A model generated the notes under the pieces. It worked only from the letters and a program-made list of their open reading frames with translations. It searched no databases and was not told where the DNA came from. Positions 36,077-44,801 of a stretch of DNA of 64,000 nt are shown piece after piece. This DNA comes from Tessaracoccus rhinocerotis. GTDB taxonomy: Bacteria; Actinomycetota; Actinomycetes; Propionibacteriales; Propionibacteriaceae. How positions within the stretch are numbered: the first letter of the stretch is position 1; each line of letters starts with the position of its first letter. Position numbers and translations under genes: made by a program. The stretch is taken from NCBI RefSeq assembly GCF_007197885.1, contig NZ_VKKG01000001.1, positions 1,024,656 to 1,088,655 on the forward strand. Reading direction: 5' to 3'.

Positions 36077-36583
36077 TTAGGCCGTGTCCCGGTGTGCCGG
36101 CTCGAAGAAGTAGTCGCCGTCGGCCCTCGCGATACCCATGCCGTCGAGCTGGAAGGTCTCGAAGACGTCGAGCTTCTGGTCCATCGTGATGCGGTGGTAG
36201 TAGAGGTAGAGGTGGCCGCCCTGGTGGGTGCCGTGGATTGCCCACAGCCGCTGCGTCGACTTGTGCTCCGGTGGCTCGAACCTGATTAGTTGCCGCGCCC
36301 TGTCCCCGCCGGGATCTGTGAGGTAAGTGAACTCCTTGAAGCCGTCTGAGATGTCCTGCCTCGGCACGATGGCGCCCGTGTTGGACAGGACCTCAGTGAG
36401 CGACATGTACCGGACGGTCTCGAACGGGCCCTCGAGAGTGTCTCCGAAGATCCAGAAGGTCTCGTCCCCGGGGAGCTCGACGGAGGTGACCGCGTCCTGC
36501 CCGGAGATGTCGACGTCGTTGTCCAGGAACTGCACGCCCAGGTCACGGACCCGGGCCACCAATGGACTGTCTGGGAGAGCCAT
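36077..36583 (-). CDS. Short DUF4185-like protein, possibly truncated
   Basis: A 168-residue protein whose N-terminal half (FLDNDVDISGQDAVTSVELP, FWIFGDTLEG) matches the start of five-bladed propeller proteins of the DUF4185/GH-like type, which usually run to 300 residues or more. The end (DYFFEPAHRDTA) comes after about two blades, so it may be a truncated remnant. No signal peptide. Probably co-transcribed with the DUF2461 gene 9 bp downstream. Confidence 0.55.
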   Translation of the reverse strand: MALPDSPLVARVRDLGVQFLDNDVDISGQDAVTSVELPGDETFWIFGDTLEGPFETVRYMSLTEVLSNTGAIVPRQDISDGFKEFTYLTDPGGDRARQLIRFEPPEHKSTQRLWAIHGTHQGGHLYLYYHRITMDQKLDVFETFQLDGMGIARADGDYFFEPAHRDTA

Positions 36584-36874
36584 GCCTCAACGTAACAGTC
36601 GGCGTTGACTGCGGCCGCGTTTCGATTCAGACAACTACTTCCTCCCTCTAGGTCTGGCGCCCCGAGTGCACTGGCTAAGGAGCCGGGCGCGAACCCGTCC
36701 TCAACGCCAACGTTTTCGGGGCTTCCCACAGTCGAGGCAGTCAGTCCCTCTCCTGTCGTCCGCCTTCCCTTTGAACACGGCGTGGTCGAACTCTGATCGC
36801 GCCACGCCACGACTGGAGGGTCACGACGACGCCCCCAGGATGACCACTAGGGTCGAGGCGAAGGAGAGCCAACC
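36584..36874. other. Intergenic stretch without recognised gene
   Basis: Between the leftward DUF4185-like gene and the rightward leader ORF and glycosyltransferase. It should contain divergent promoters, but I see no convincing palindrome, RNA structure or coding frame. Confidence 0.5.
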
Positions 36875-36943
36875 ATGCACAGATCTGGTCGCCGAGCACC
36901 CGGGACTCCGCGCGCACACTTCGTCGAGGGTGAGGGCGCGTGA
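36875..36943 (+). CDS. Possible 22-residue leader peptide coupled to a glycosyltransferase
   Basis: A small ORF starting MHRSGRRAPG, with AAGGAG at a good distance before the ATG at 36875. Its TGA overlaps the GTG start of the glycosyltransferase (GTGA, 36940-36943). The arrangement mirrors the leader ORF at 24013-24087. It may be a coupling ORF rather than a functional peptide. Confidence 0.4.
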   Translation: MHRSGRRAPGTPRAHFVEGEGA

Positions 36944-38163
36944 AAGTAGTCGTGGCGGCGATCGGCAGTCGCGGTGACGCGATGCCCTTCGCCAATCTGG
37001 CCGCGCGATTCGCCTCCAGGGGGCACGACGTGACGCTCGTCACGCACCAAGCCCTCAGCGGCCTCGCCCACCCCTCGCTGCGCGTGATTACGGTGGCGAG
37101 CGACCCGAATGCGCTCATTGCGGGCCCCGCCGCTCGGGCAGTTCGCCGCTGCAACCCGATGGAACTGAATCGGACGCGGGATCTCTTCGCGGAGTTCGTC
37201 CACTCGGCACAAGAGCCGACCCGTGAGGCGCTGTCCGACGCCGACGTGCTCGTCGCCTCGACGTTCGCGATCGCCTCGGTCGACGAGGCCCTTCAGCAGT
37301 CCGTTCCCGTGGTGCGGGCCCACATGTGGCCGGAGTATCCCGGTCGGAGCGGGCCGATGCCCCTGCTGCCGTACGCATGGCTCGTCCCAGGACCGGTGCG
37401 GCGCCTCGCGCGGCAGGCACTCCACCATGCCGAGCGCTACCTCGGAGGAGTGGACGGACGGTGGCGGCGCGGTCGGCTCCACCTTGTCTCCCGCCACCCG
37501 GTGGGGCTGCGAACGGCAACCTCCGGCTCGCTGTACGCGTTCAGCCCTCACGTCGTCCCGAGTCTTCCCCAGGACGGCCCCGTGACGGGATGGTGGACGG
37601 GTTCGGGCGCCACGTCGAGGCTGTCGGAGGCCGTGGCGGGTGCGCTGGACGGGGGCGGCGACTGGATCTATGCCGGTTTCGGCTCGATGGATCAGGGGGA
37701 CCCGACCGCGTTCCTGGACCTGCTGGGGTCGGCGTGCGAGCGGGCTGGCGTCCGCGCCGTCGTTCAGGCGGGTGACGTGCGCGGCAGCCCTCATCCACGC
37801 CTGCTGTGCGTGGGCGAGGAGCCTCACGACGAACTGTTCCGCCGCGTGCGGGCCGTGGTCCACCACGGAGGTGCGGGCACGACTGGCGCCGTGGTGCGGG
37901 CCGGTGTCCCCTCGGTCGTGGTGCCGCACTTCGCGGACCAGTTCTACTGGGGCAGGCGCCTGCAAGCGCTCGGGGTCGCAGCCCGGCCGCTCCCTCGAGC
38001 GTTCGCATCGGCGCGGGTCCTCGCCCGGCGCATCGACGACGCCCTCGCCCCCGCCATGGCACGGCGCGCGACCGATCTCGCCGACCGGGTCCGAGGCGAG
38101 GATGGCTGCGGTCGCGCCGTTGACCAGGTGGAGGAGTGGCTGACCGACGGCAGGGGCAGGTGA
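36940..38163 (+). CDS. GT1-family glycosyltransferase
   Basis: UDP-sugar-type GT-B glycosyltransferase, 407 residues, of the antibiotic/sterol glycosyltransferase kind. N-terminal acceptor domain starts KVVVAAIGSRGDAMPFANLA; the donor-binding C-domain contains WIYAGFGSMDQ and the signature VVHHGGAGTTGAVVRAGVPSVVVPHFADQFYWGRRL. Start is GTG at 36940 with GAGGG upstream. It overlaps the next membrane glycosyltransferase by 4 bp, so both likely build one glycolipid or glycosylated metabolite. Confidence 0.93.
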   Translation: MKVVVAAIGSRGDAMPFANLAARFASRGHDVTLVTHQALSGLAHPSLRVITVASDPNALIAGPAARAVRRCNPMELNRTRDLFAEFVHSAQEPTREALSDADVLVASTFAIASVDEALQQSVPVVRAHMWPEYPGRSGPMPLLPYAWLVPGPVRRLARQALHHAERYLGGVDGRWRRGRLHLVSRHPVGLRTATSGSLYAFSPHVVPSLPQDGPVTGWWTGSGATSRLSEAVAGALDGGGDWIYAGFGSMDQGDPTAFLDLLGSACERAGVRAVVQAGDVRGSPHPRLLCVGEEPHDELFRRVRAVVHHGGAGTTGAVVRAGVPSVVVPHFADQFYWGRRLQALGVAARPLPRAFASARVLARRIDDALAPAMARRATDLADRVRGEDGCGRAVDQVEEWLTDGRGR

Positions 38164-39581
38164 CGTCCGTGAGCCCGTTGCGGGTCGCAGCTGCTCCCAT
38201 GGTCGCCGTCACGCTCGTTCTGCTCGCCGTCGGACCCCGCTACGGCCCGCACTGGGACGAGCTCTACTTCGGCATGCTGCCCTTGCAGTGGTGGTACGTG
38301 GACCAACCGCCGATGACCGTGTGGCTGTCGTGGATCGCTGCCCGGATCAGCGACGGGATCTGGGTGCAGCGGCTCCCCGCCGTCGCCGCCGCCGCTGCGG
38401 GCGCGGTCGTGGCGGGGATGTACCCGCGGGTCCTCGGCGCAGGCCCAGGCACCCAGAAACTGGCGGCATGGGCGCACGCGTTCACCGTCTATCCCCTGCT
38501 CATGGGGCACGTCTTCACGACAGCGGCGATCGATCTCCTCGCCTGGCAGGTCGTCATTCTCCTGGTCCTGCGGGCGACGGCGGGGCATCCCCGCAGTCTC
38601 GTCTGGGCGGGTGCCGTGGCCGGTGTGGCGTGCTGGAACAAGCTGCTCATCGTCGTTCTTCTGGCAGCGATCTTCGCCTCGCTCCTCCTCACTGACCGTT
38701 GGTTGTTGCGCACCCGGAACGCCGTGGCGGGCGCGTGCCTGTTCGGGGTGCTCGCTGCGCCGCAACTCGTCGCGCAACTGGCCCACGGACTGCCGATGGG
38801 GCAGGTCTCGGCGGGCCTGGTCGCGGAGCAGGGCACCCTCGTGCGGCTCGTCCTCCTACCGACGATCGCCCTCTTCGCGGGTCCTCCCCTCCTGCGCGTC
38901 TGGGTGGCCGGGCTGGTCGACCCCTGGCGCCTACCAGGGCGGGCTGGACGCTTCCTGCTGCCGGCCCTTCTGCTCCTAATTGTCTGGACGCTGGCCTTTC
39001 CGTCGCAGCCGCACTATCCCATGGGTGCGGTGCTGCCGGCTCTGGCGATGGGATGGACGAGCCCCCGCCTGAACGAGGATTGGAGTCCCACGAAGAGACG
39101 CGCAGTGGTAGCAGCGAACGCCGCGGTGGCGTGCTTGCTGTCCCTGCCGGTGCTCCCGGCCTCGGAACCCTGGCTGTCAACGCTGTCGAGGGTCAACCCG
39201 ATGATCCGTGAGCAGGTCGGGTGGCCCGACTACGCCCAGCAGATCGGTGAGATCCGGCAGGACGGCGAGGACGTCATCATCGACACCTACGCCTTGGCCG
39301 GTGCGGTGCACCGCTACGGCTCCGCGTCGGAGCGGGCAGCTGTGTATTCCGGGCACAACGGCCTGTGGGACCTCGGCCCGCCACAATCGAAGCAGGTACT
39401 GCTCGTCGGCGAGCACGCCGTGGCCCAGCAGGACTCCTTTGCGTCGTGCGAGCCCGCGGGGGAGTTGCAGACCCGACCCGTCGTCCACCCTCAGTTGGTA
39501 GACGTGCCCATGCTGCACTGCTCCGGGCCCCTCGTCGACTGGCAGGCCCTGTGGCCCCAGTTCCGGCGGCTGAGTGGCTGA
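38160..39581 (+). CDS. GT39-like membrane glycosyltransferase
   Basis: Polytopic membrane protein of 473 residues with about ten hydrophobic helices and the first-loop motif HWDELYFGMLPLQWWYVDQPP, which carries the acidic residues typical of lipid-linked-sugar glycosyltransferases of the PMT/ArnT type. The last 150 residues form an extracytoplasmic domain. GTG at 38160 overlaps the preceding gene stop (GTGA) and has GGGGCAG upstream. Expected to use a polyprenyl-phosphate sugar outside the membrane; acceptor unknown. Confidence 0.87.
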   Translation: MTSVSPLRVAAAPMVAVTLVLLAVGPRYGPHWDELYFGMLPLQWWYVDQPPMTVWLSWIAARISDGIWVQRLPAVAAAAAGAVVAGMYPRVLGAGPGTQKLAAWAHAFTVYPLLMGHVFTTAAIDLLAWQVVILLVLRATAGHPRSLVWAGAVAGVACWNKLLIVVLLAAIFASLLLTDRWLLRTRNAVAGACLFGVLAAPQLVAQLAHGLPMGQVSAGLVAEQGTLVRLVLLPTIALFAGPPLLRVWVAGLVDPWRLPGRAGRFLLPALLLLIVWTLAFPSQPHYPMGAVLPALAMGWTSPRLNEDWSPTKRRAVVAANAAVACLLSLPVLPASEPWLSTLSRVNPMIREQVGWPDYAQQIGEIRQDGEDVIIDTYALAGAVHRYGSASERAAVYSGHNGLWDLGPPQSKQVLLVGEHAVAQQDSFASCEPAGELQTRPVVHPQLVDVPMLHCSGPLVDWQALWPQFRRLSG

Positions 39582-39582
39582 T

Positions 39583-40287
39583 TCACCCGACCCTGCCGCC
39601 CGCACCCGGCCGGAAGGCGAGGATTCGCGCAGCTTCGAAAAGGAGCGCGAGGAGGAGGCACCCGACGATGATCAGTTCGCCCGCGCCCTGCGGCAACAGG
39701 TTGTGAGTGAGGCGATTCTCGGCGCAGAAGACGAGAGCCGTTCCGCCGAGCAACCCGCGCAGCACACGATGGGGATGCAGCCAGGCCGTCTCCGGTCTGA
39801 TCCCCGAGATCAGGAGCCCCAGCCCCGGCACGACGAGTGCCAGCACGACTCCTGCCAGGTGGAGGGCTCCGGCGTCACCGGCGGGGAACACCCCGGCCAC
39901 GACCAGCCCGACCCCCATCACGGCCAGGCTCCCGGCCAGGAGGCGCCCCCAGAGGCGGCGTACGCCGACCCCCGCCGCAGTGAGAAGCAAGCCCGTGATG
40001 ATCAGCCCGGTGTTGAACAGGGCGAACCCCGGCGAACAGATCCACCGGCCGCCGCGGGTGCGGCATGAACTGTCGCCCAGGTCGCTGATCATGTTGACCT
40101 GCCACGCGTAGGTCGTGCCCGTGACGCTGAGAGAGACCGCGGCCGTCACCGCGAAAGCGAGGACCGCCGCAATGACCCCGAAGGCGCCGAGCCGACCACG
40201 CCGGTCGACAACGTCGGCGATGCTCCCCCCGTCCGACGGCATGGCTCGGGGGGCCTGAGATCTTGTCCTGCCCCTCAGCGCCCGCAT
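39583..40287 (-). CDS. DUF998-like membrane protein
   Basis: Integral membrane protein of about 234 residues with six hydrophobic segments and the DUF998-type features SDLGDSSCRTRGGRWICSPGFALFNTGLIITGLLL, split here across the first loop and helix, and VVAGVFPAGDAGALHLAGVVLALV. Start uncertain: ATG at 40287 is used, but 40299 or the Met at MPSDGGS are alternatives. It converges with the membrane glycosyltransferase gene with one base between stops. Function unknown. Confidence 0.78.
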   Translation of the reverse strand: MRALRGRTRSQAPRAMPSDGGSIADVVDRRGRLGAFGVIAAVLAFAVTAAVSLSVTGTTYAWQVNMISDLGDSSCRTRGGRWICSPGFALFNTGLIITGLLLTAAGVGVRRLWGRLLAGSLAVMGVGLVVAGVFPAGDAGALHLAGVVLALVVPGLGLLISGIRPETAWLHPHRVLRGLLGGTALVFCAENRLTHNLLPQGAGELIIVGCLLLALLFEAARILAFRPGAGGRVG

Positions 40288-40462
40288 GCCGACGATCATA
40301 GGCGGGGCATCTACCCTCCCGGCACTGAGGCGGCTCGGCGCTCGCCATCGGGCCGATGCCGCTCGGGCTGCACAAGCCTGTGGTCGCTCCCCTCCCCTAG
40401 GCCACCCGATACGCTGGCCGCACCACTCATTGATCGCCCAACCGCGCCAACGGAGACTGCCC

Positions 40463-41080
40463 ATGTCAAAGCCCTTCCAGCACCCTTCACTCCCCTTCCC
40501 GCTGACGCCGTCACAGGGTTCGGAGTGGAACCTTGAATCGGACAGGTTGTCCGCCACGGCAGCACCGAGGAGTGACCTGTTCGTGGATCCAGGCACCGTC
40601 GGATCCGTGAACGCGGTCACCATGATGAACGCCCACCGCGCGCTCGGACCGGCACCCGAGGGCGACTTCCAGTTCAGCGCCCGCGTGGAGGCCGACCTCA
40701 CCTCCCAGTTCGACGCCGGCGTCCTCCTGCTGTGGCTCGATGACGACCACTGGGCGAAGCTCTGCTACGAGTACTCCCCCGACGCCGAGCGAATGGTGGT
40801 CTCGGTGGTGAACCGTGAGGGCAGCGACGACGCCAACGCGTTCACCGTCGATGGAACCGACGTGTGGCTGCGGATCGCACGCGTGGGCAAGGCTTTCGCC
40901 TTCCACGCCTCCCGCGACGGGCAGCGCTGGGAGTTCGTTCGCGAGTTCGGCCTGGACGCCTCCGAGGACGCCCAGATCGGTTTCAGCGCCCAGTCGCCCA
41001 CCGGCGAGGGCTGTGACGTCGCCTTCGACAACGTCAGCTTCAACCGCGAGACACTGGCGAACCTGCGCGACGGTTCCTGA
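40463..41080 (+). CDS. DUF1349 concanavalin-like protein
   Basis: Cytoplasmic protein of 205 residues in the DUF1349 family, a jelly-roll fold related to carbohydrate-binding lectin-like domains. Recognisable: DLFVDPGTVGSVNAVTM, FSARVEADLTSQFDAGVLLLW, WAKLCYEYSPDAERMVVSVV, WLRIARVGKAFAFHASRDG and IGFSAQSPTGEGCDVAFDNV. ATG at 40463 has CGGAG upstream. No signal peptide. Likely binds or acts on a sugar; unproven. Confidence 0.88.
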   Translation: MSKPFQHPSLPFPLTPSQGSEWNLESDRLSATAAPRSDLFVDPGTVGSVNAVTMMNAHRALGPAPEGDFQFSARVEADLTSQFDAGVLLLWLDDDHWAKLCYEYSPDAERMVVSVVNREGSDDANAFTVDGTDVWLRIARVGKAFAFHASRDGQRWEFVREFGLDASEDAQIGFSAQSPTGEGCDVAFDNVSFNRETLANLRDGS

Positions 41081-41119
41081 AGCCCGGGCACACGGCGTCA
41101 GTCGGGATTGCCGAGGGGG

Positions 41120-42493
41120 TCAGGAGTTCCCGGCAGTCGTGTCCGGGTCGGGTCCGTCCACAGCAGTGTCCTGGGTTGGCTTGCGCCTGAACAGCCTCCC
41201 GGCGCGGCCGACGGCTCCGGTTGCGGCACCCTTGATTGCATCTCCCGCCCGCGTTGCCGCGGCGGCAGCCCGGGACTTGTCGGGGACACCGTCGCCGTCG
41301 ATGTCCACGGCGCGAAACGGACGCGTTGCCCGGTCGAGGGTGTCAGACCCGAAGCGTCCTGCGGCGCTGACGCCATCGACGGCAGAACCGACGACCCTGT
41401 CACGGAGCTCGGCTGCCGCCTGCCGCCAACGCCTCCCTTCGCCCGTCCCATTCCCCGAGCCGATCCCGAGCCGGTCGCGGAATTCCAGGACGCCGGCGGT
41501 GACCTGATTGCTGGACTTCACCGCGGAGGGCGAGTCGAACGGGTTGAACAGCACCTTGGAGTTCGCCTTGTCGACGGTGGCCGCCATCTGCTCCAGCATC
41601 CGCTCGGTACTCCGGCCAATGAGGTGCACCCGGTGCTCCCGCGCGGCGATCAGCCCCAGGCGATGGTTGTCGAGTTCCTCGGGCGATGCGTCGAGCACGC
41701 GGTCCAGCTCGAGGACCCAGATGCCATCCTGGAGCTGGAAGGTGCGTGCAAGAACGGCGAGCCACTCCCGCACCTGCGGCTCCGCCCGTCTGGTCGCCCT
41801 GGCGATCTCGCCGACGTCTGCCTTCTTCTCAAGCTTCTCGGCGATGGCGTCGAGTTGGCGAAGTGCGTAGGCCTGGGTGCGCGCGAGGGCCGAGCCCATC
41901 TGGACCTTCGACCAGATGACTTCGGAGACGCGGCCCACCCGTTCCCGGACGGCCAACGCCTCCTCGATGACCAGGTCGACGCCGATCATGTCGGCGAGCA
42001 CGGCATCCTTCTGTCCCCGCAGGACGTCGTCGACCTTCTCGCCGATCTCCTTGAGGTACTCGACGATCTCGTCCATCTGCTGCTGCATCGCCCGCTGCTG
42101 CATCATCGTCGCCAACGCGGTCAGTGCGAGCGGTCCACCCAGCAGCGTGGATGGTGCCTGGGCAATCTGGAGCCACTGTTTGATGTCACCGGCTTCGCCG
42201 ATCATTGCGTGACTGACGCCCGGAGTCCTCGTAGGCATCAGCCCGAACTCCTTGACGGCCTCGGCGGACTCCGCTGTCAGCTTGACCCAACGCCCCGAGT
42301 TCGCTGCCACATCCGCACCGACTTGCGCCGCGCTACCGGCACTTGCCGACACCGCCCGTAGCCGCTGGATATCGAGCTGCTCTGCGGCAGCCCGATCGAG
42401 ACCTGTAGAGAGGAAGAACCTCTCGACGTCGGATGCAGTCCCAAGGATGGCGACACCGTTGCCGTCGCTCACCAGCTCGACCTGACCGCCCAT
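41120..42493 (-). CDS. Actinobacterial protein of unknown function with coiled coil
   Basis: A 457-residue protein, no signal peptide. N-terminal about 100 residues are alpha/beta (VELVSDGNGVAILGTASDVERFFLS), followed by a short hydrophobic stretch (LGGPLALTALATMM), a helical, probably coiled-coil section (QQMDEIVEYLKEIGEKVDDVL), more helices with LIGRSTERMLEQM, and a basic/Ala-rich tail including DIDGDGVPDKS, which resembles a calcium-binding loop. I do not recognise a named family. It stands alone, convergent with the DUF1349 gene. Confidence 0.75.
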   Translation of the reverse strand: MGGQVELVSDGNGVAILGTASDVERFFLSTGLDRAAAEQLDIQRLRAVSASAGSAAQVGADVAANSGRWVKLTAESAEAVKEFGLMPTRTPGVSHAMIGEAGDIKQWLQIAQAPSTLLGGPLALTALATMMQQRAMQQQMDEIVEYLKEIGEKVDDVLRGQKDAVLADMIGVDLVIEEALAVRERVGRVSEVIWSKVQMGSALARTQAYALRQLDAIAEKLEKKADVGEIARATRRAEPQVREWLAVLARTFQLQDGIWVLELDRVLDASPEELDNHRLGLIAAREHRVHLIGRSTERMLEQMAATVDKANSKVLFNPFDSPSAVKSSNQVTAGVLEFRDRLGIGSGNGTGEGRRWRQAAAELRDRVVGSAVDGVSAAGRFGSDTLDRATRPFRAVDIDGDGVPDKSRAAAAATRAGDAIKGAATGAVGRAGRLFRRKPTQDTAVDGPDPDTTAGNS

Positions 42494-42599
42494 CGTCCCC
42501 TCCTGCCACGCCCACCCACTACGTCGTGGAGCATTCTCGATTCAAACGTACCGGACGGACTAGCTCGTCCTCTGCGCCCCAGCGTGTCCAGTCTTCGCG

Positions 42600-42774
42600 A
42601 GATCGCTGAGGTAAACCACGGAACTGCTGTCCACCCACTCGTTCAGGCGTCGGCAATCTCCCTACCCGGCAGTTCGGCGTTGTCGCGCTCGAACTCTTCG
42701 ACGCTGGTGACCTCCACCATCTCGGCCAGGTCCCACTCGGACGCCTTCAGCTTGAACAACGCCACGACCTTCAT
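42600..42774 (-). pseudogene. Internally deleted copy of the 33923-34240 gene
   Basis: The start region (revcomp of CCACGACCTTCATCCCAGCTC) and the 3' half (AACTCTTCGACGCTGGTGACC region) align closely with the gene at 33923-34240, but about 120 bp in the middle are missing, joining the first helix directly to EWDLAE. The reading frame is destroyed. Even the ribosome-binding site is preserved, so the duplication is fairly recent. Confidence 0.8.
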
Positions 42775-42885
42775 CCCAGCTCCTGTCCCGCCCGTGCAAC
42801 GTCGCACGGGAGCATGACGACCACACTAGCCACCGGCCCTGAGCCCGAAGTACAGTGAGGACTGTCTCTCAGATCGGAGCAGGCG

Positions 42886-43149
42886 ATGATTCCAACGATG
42901 ATCCTCTTCGGCCTCGTTATGGGCCGCTGGTGGCGTGCCGCGTTGGTGAGCGCAGCCATCGTCTGGCCGATGTTGCTGATCGTGACCGGCGTGCCTGAGC
43001 CCGGTTCGTGGCTGTCGACATTGCTGCTGGGCGGGTTGCTCGCCGTGGCGAATGCGGCGGTCGGTGTCGCCGTGCATCAAGCACTGCTGGGTCTGGTGCG
43101 CTTGATTCGGCAGGTGGACCTTGAGCGACGCCGTAAGGTTCATCCCTAG
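42886..43149 (+). CDS. Small membrane protein
   Basis: An 87-residue protein with three hydrophobic segments (AALVSAAIVWPMLLIVTGV, LSTLLLGGLLAVANAAVGVAV and an N-terminal one) and a basic C-terminus (RRRKVHP). ATG at 42886 with GGAGCAGG upstream. Family unknown. It lies within a stretch of broken genes but itself appears intact. Confidence 0.65.
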   Translation: MIPTMILFGLVMGRWWRAALVSAAIVWPMLLIVTGVPEPGSWLSTLLLGGLLAVANAAVGVAVHQALLGLVRLIRQVDLERRRKVHP

Positions 43150-43279
43150 ACAGCATGTCAGTCCCAGCCCGTTGAGGGGAAGCGCAGCTTCCGGGGCCTC
43201 GCGAAGGTCGCGGTAGGGGCGGAACAGCGCCCGAACTGTGGAAGGGTGCTCCCACACCTCGCGGAACTCCCAGTGCTTT

Positions 43280-43352
43280 AGGCGCGACAGTCGTTCGCGA
43301 TGTGCTCAGCGGCCGCGGGCGTCGGCAACCATTCGGGTTCGCCGTGCTGGAC
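43280..43352 (-). pseudogene. DUF2461 C-terminal fragment
   Basis: Encodes VQHGEPEWLPTPAAAEHIA, matching the end of the DUF2461 protein (RQHGEPEWLPTPGAAERVA). No N-terminal part precedes it; that part reappears at 44660-44801 on the same strand beyond the SDR pseudogene. Confidence 0.75.
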
Positions 43353-43522
43353 CCTGTCCCTGACACTCATGGGCAAAGGTTGCATGTAACACAGGGAGGC
43401 AAGGTCAAACGGTCTCCGAACCCACCTGCCATCACTTTTCTCCCGAATCGCTAGACCGCCGGCACGTATCGGCACGGCTGTAGTCTCGGGATGCACGTCC
43501 GCCAGCGAGTGGGGAGCTCACG

Positions 43523-44422
43523 ATGAGCGCAGTGGTGATGACCGGAGGCACGTCAGGATTCGGGGTGCACACCGTCAGTCGGCTGCGCAGCGCGGACGGA
43601 CCGATCATCCTCGGGACGCGCACCCCCACCGACGATGAGCACCTGGCCCTGGACCTGACCTCTCTGGCCTCGGTCCGCCGGTTCGCAGATCAGGTCCTGA
43701 ACCGCCTCGGGCCGCAGCCGATCGGAGCGCTCGTGCTCAACGCGGGCATCGTGCGGCCGGACGCCACCGCCCGCAGCGCCGACGGGTTCGAGATGGCATT
43801 CGCCGTCAACCATCTGGCGCACTATCTGCTGCTACGGCTGTTGCTGGAACAGATGGCCGAGGGCGGCAGCATCGTGCTGACCACCAGCGGCACCCACGAC
43901 CCGGCGCGCAACGCAGGGCTGGCCCCGCCGCGCCACGCCCAGGCCCGACTGCTCGCCGACCCGGACCTGGATCCCGGCGCCCAGACCGCGACGGCTCGGG
44001 GCGGGCAGGAGGCCTACACCGCCTCCAAGCTCGGCACGGTCATGACTGTCCGTGCGCTCGCCGGCCACCCGGCCGTGGTCGACCGCCAGGTCACGGTCCT
44101 CGCCTTCTGCCCGGGCTAGGTCTTCGGCACCGGCCTCGCCGCGGACCTTCCCCTGCCGCGCCGCATCGTCTGGAAGGTGATGGGCACCCCGCTGTCAGCG
44201 CTCCTGCGCCCAGTCGTGCCGACGCTCAACACCCAGCACAGAGCCGGGGTGGCGCTGGCCAGCCTCGCGCTGGGACAGGTCGCTGCGCCCGCCGGACGCA
44301 GCTACGTCGCGCTGCGGCGGGGGAAGCTGTCTTGGCCGGAGCCTTCAGAGCTCGCCCGCAACGGTCGCGCCGTCGAGGGCCTGTGGGCCGACAGCGCGGC
44401 GCTGGTGGGACTTCCCGCCTGA
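43523..44422 (+). pseudogene. SDR gene interrupted by one in-frame stop codon
   Basis: The frame encodes a normal SDR start (AVVMTGGTSGFGVHTVSRL), LVLNAGIVRPD, SIVLTTSGTHDP and EAYTASKLGTV with Y-x-x-x-K, up to FCPG. There a TAG at 44117-44119 stands where relatives have an aromatic or other sense codon before the FGTGLA motif. The same frame continues cleanly to 44422 (VFGTGLAADLPLPRRIV onwards). One base change (TAC/TAT to TAG) explains it; sequencing error or readthrough are alternatives. ATG at 43523. Confidence 0.85.
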
Positions 44423-44620
44423 GCGGTCACTGCGACACCCCCGAAGGACGTGCGGCCTGCGGCACCCAGCACCCCGTGGCCGCACCGCACCGCATCGCGT
44501 CGACGAGTTGCCGTTCCCTCACAGGCACGGCGCGGCTGAGGAGATGTTCGGTCTTCACCCCCCGGAGACGTTTCGGCCCCGATCGACTCCCGGTTGGGAG
44601 ACGGTCACTATTCTGCGTGC

Positions 44621-44683
44621 ATGGCTAAAGCCTCCAGCTCAATTGAAAAGATTGTGACCGGGGCGCGGACGTCGTCGGTGTAG
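44621..44683 (+). pseudogene. Beginning of a decapitated gene
   Basis: MAKASSSIEKIVT is an actinobacterial-looking N-terminus with low-GC codons. After 13 codons the sequence changes abruptly at 44660 into the DUF2461 fragment, and a stop follows at 44681. A recombination junction is the simplest reading; the missing gene cannot be identified. The preceding 44423-44620 shows nothing recognisable. Confidence 0.45.
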
Positions 44684-44801
44684 CGCGCCCACTGGGCCTG
44701 CCACCACTCGCGGGAGTTGTCGCGCTCGAGGTCCTCGTAGAAGTCGATAGCTGCAAGGGGCACCCCGTCGATGCACTCGTGCGTCCACGTTAGGCCGGGT
44801 C
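44660..44801 (-). pseudogene. DUF2461 N-terminal fragment
   Basis: Encodes DGVPLAAIDFYEDLERDNSR and onward to YTDDVRAP, nearly identical to the DUF2461 gene at 35411-36067, but the start ATG has become ACG and one base is lost in codon 4. Similarity ends sharply at 44660. Its 5' flank, including the TTAGGCCG sequence, now supplies the end of the HxlR gene. Confidence 0.85.
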
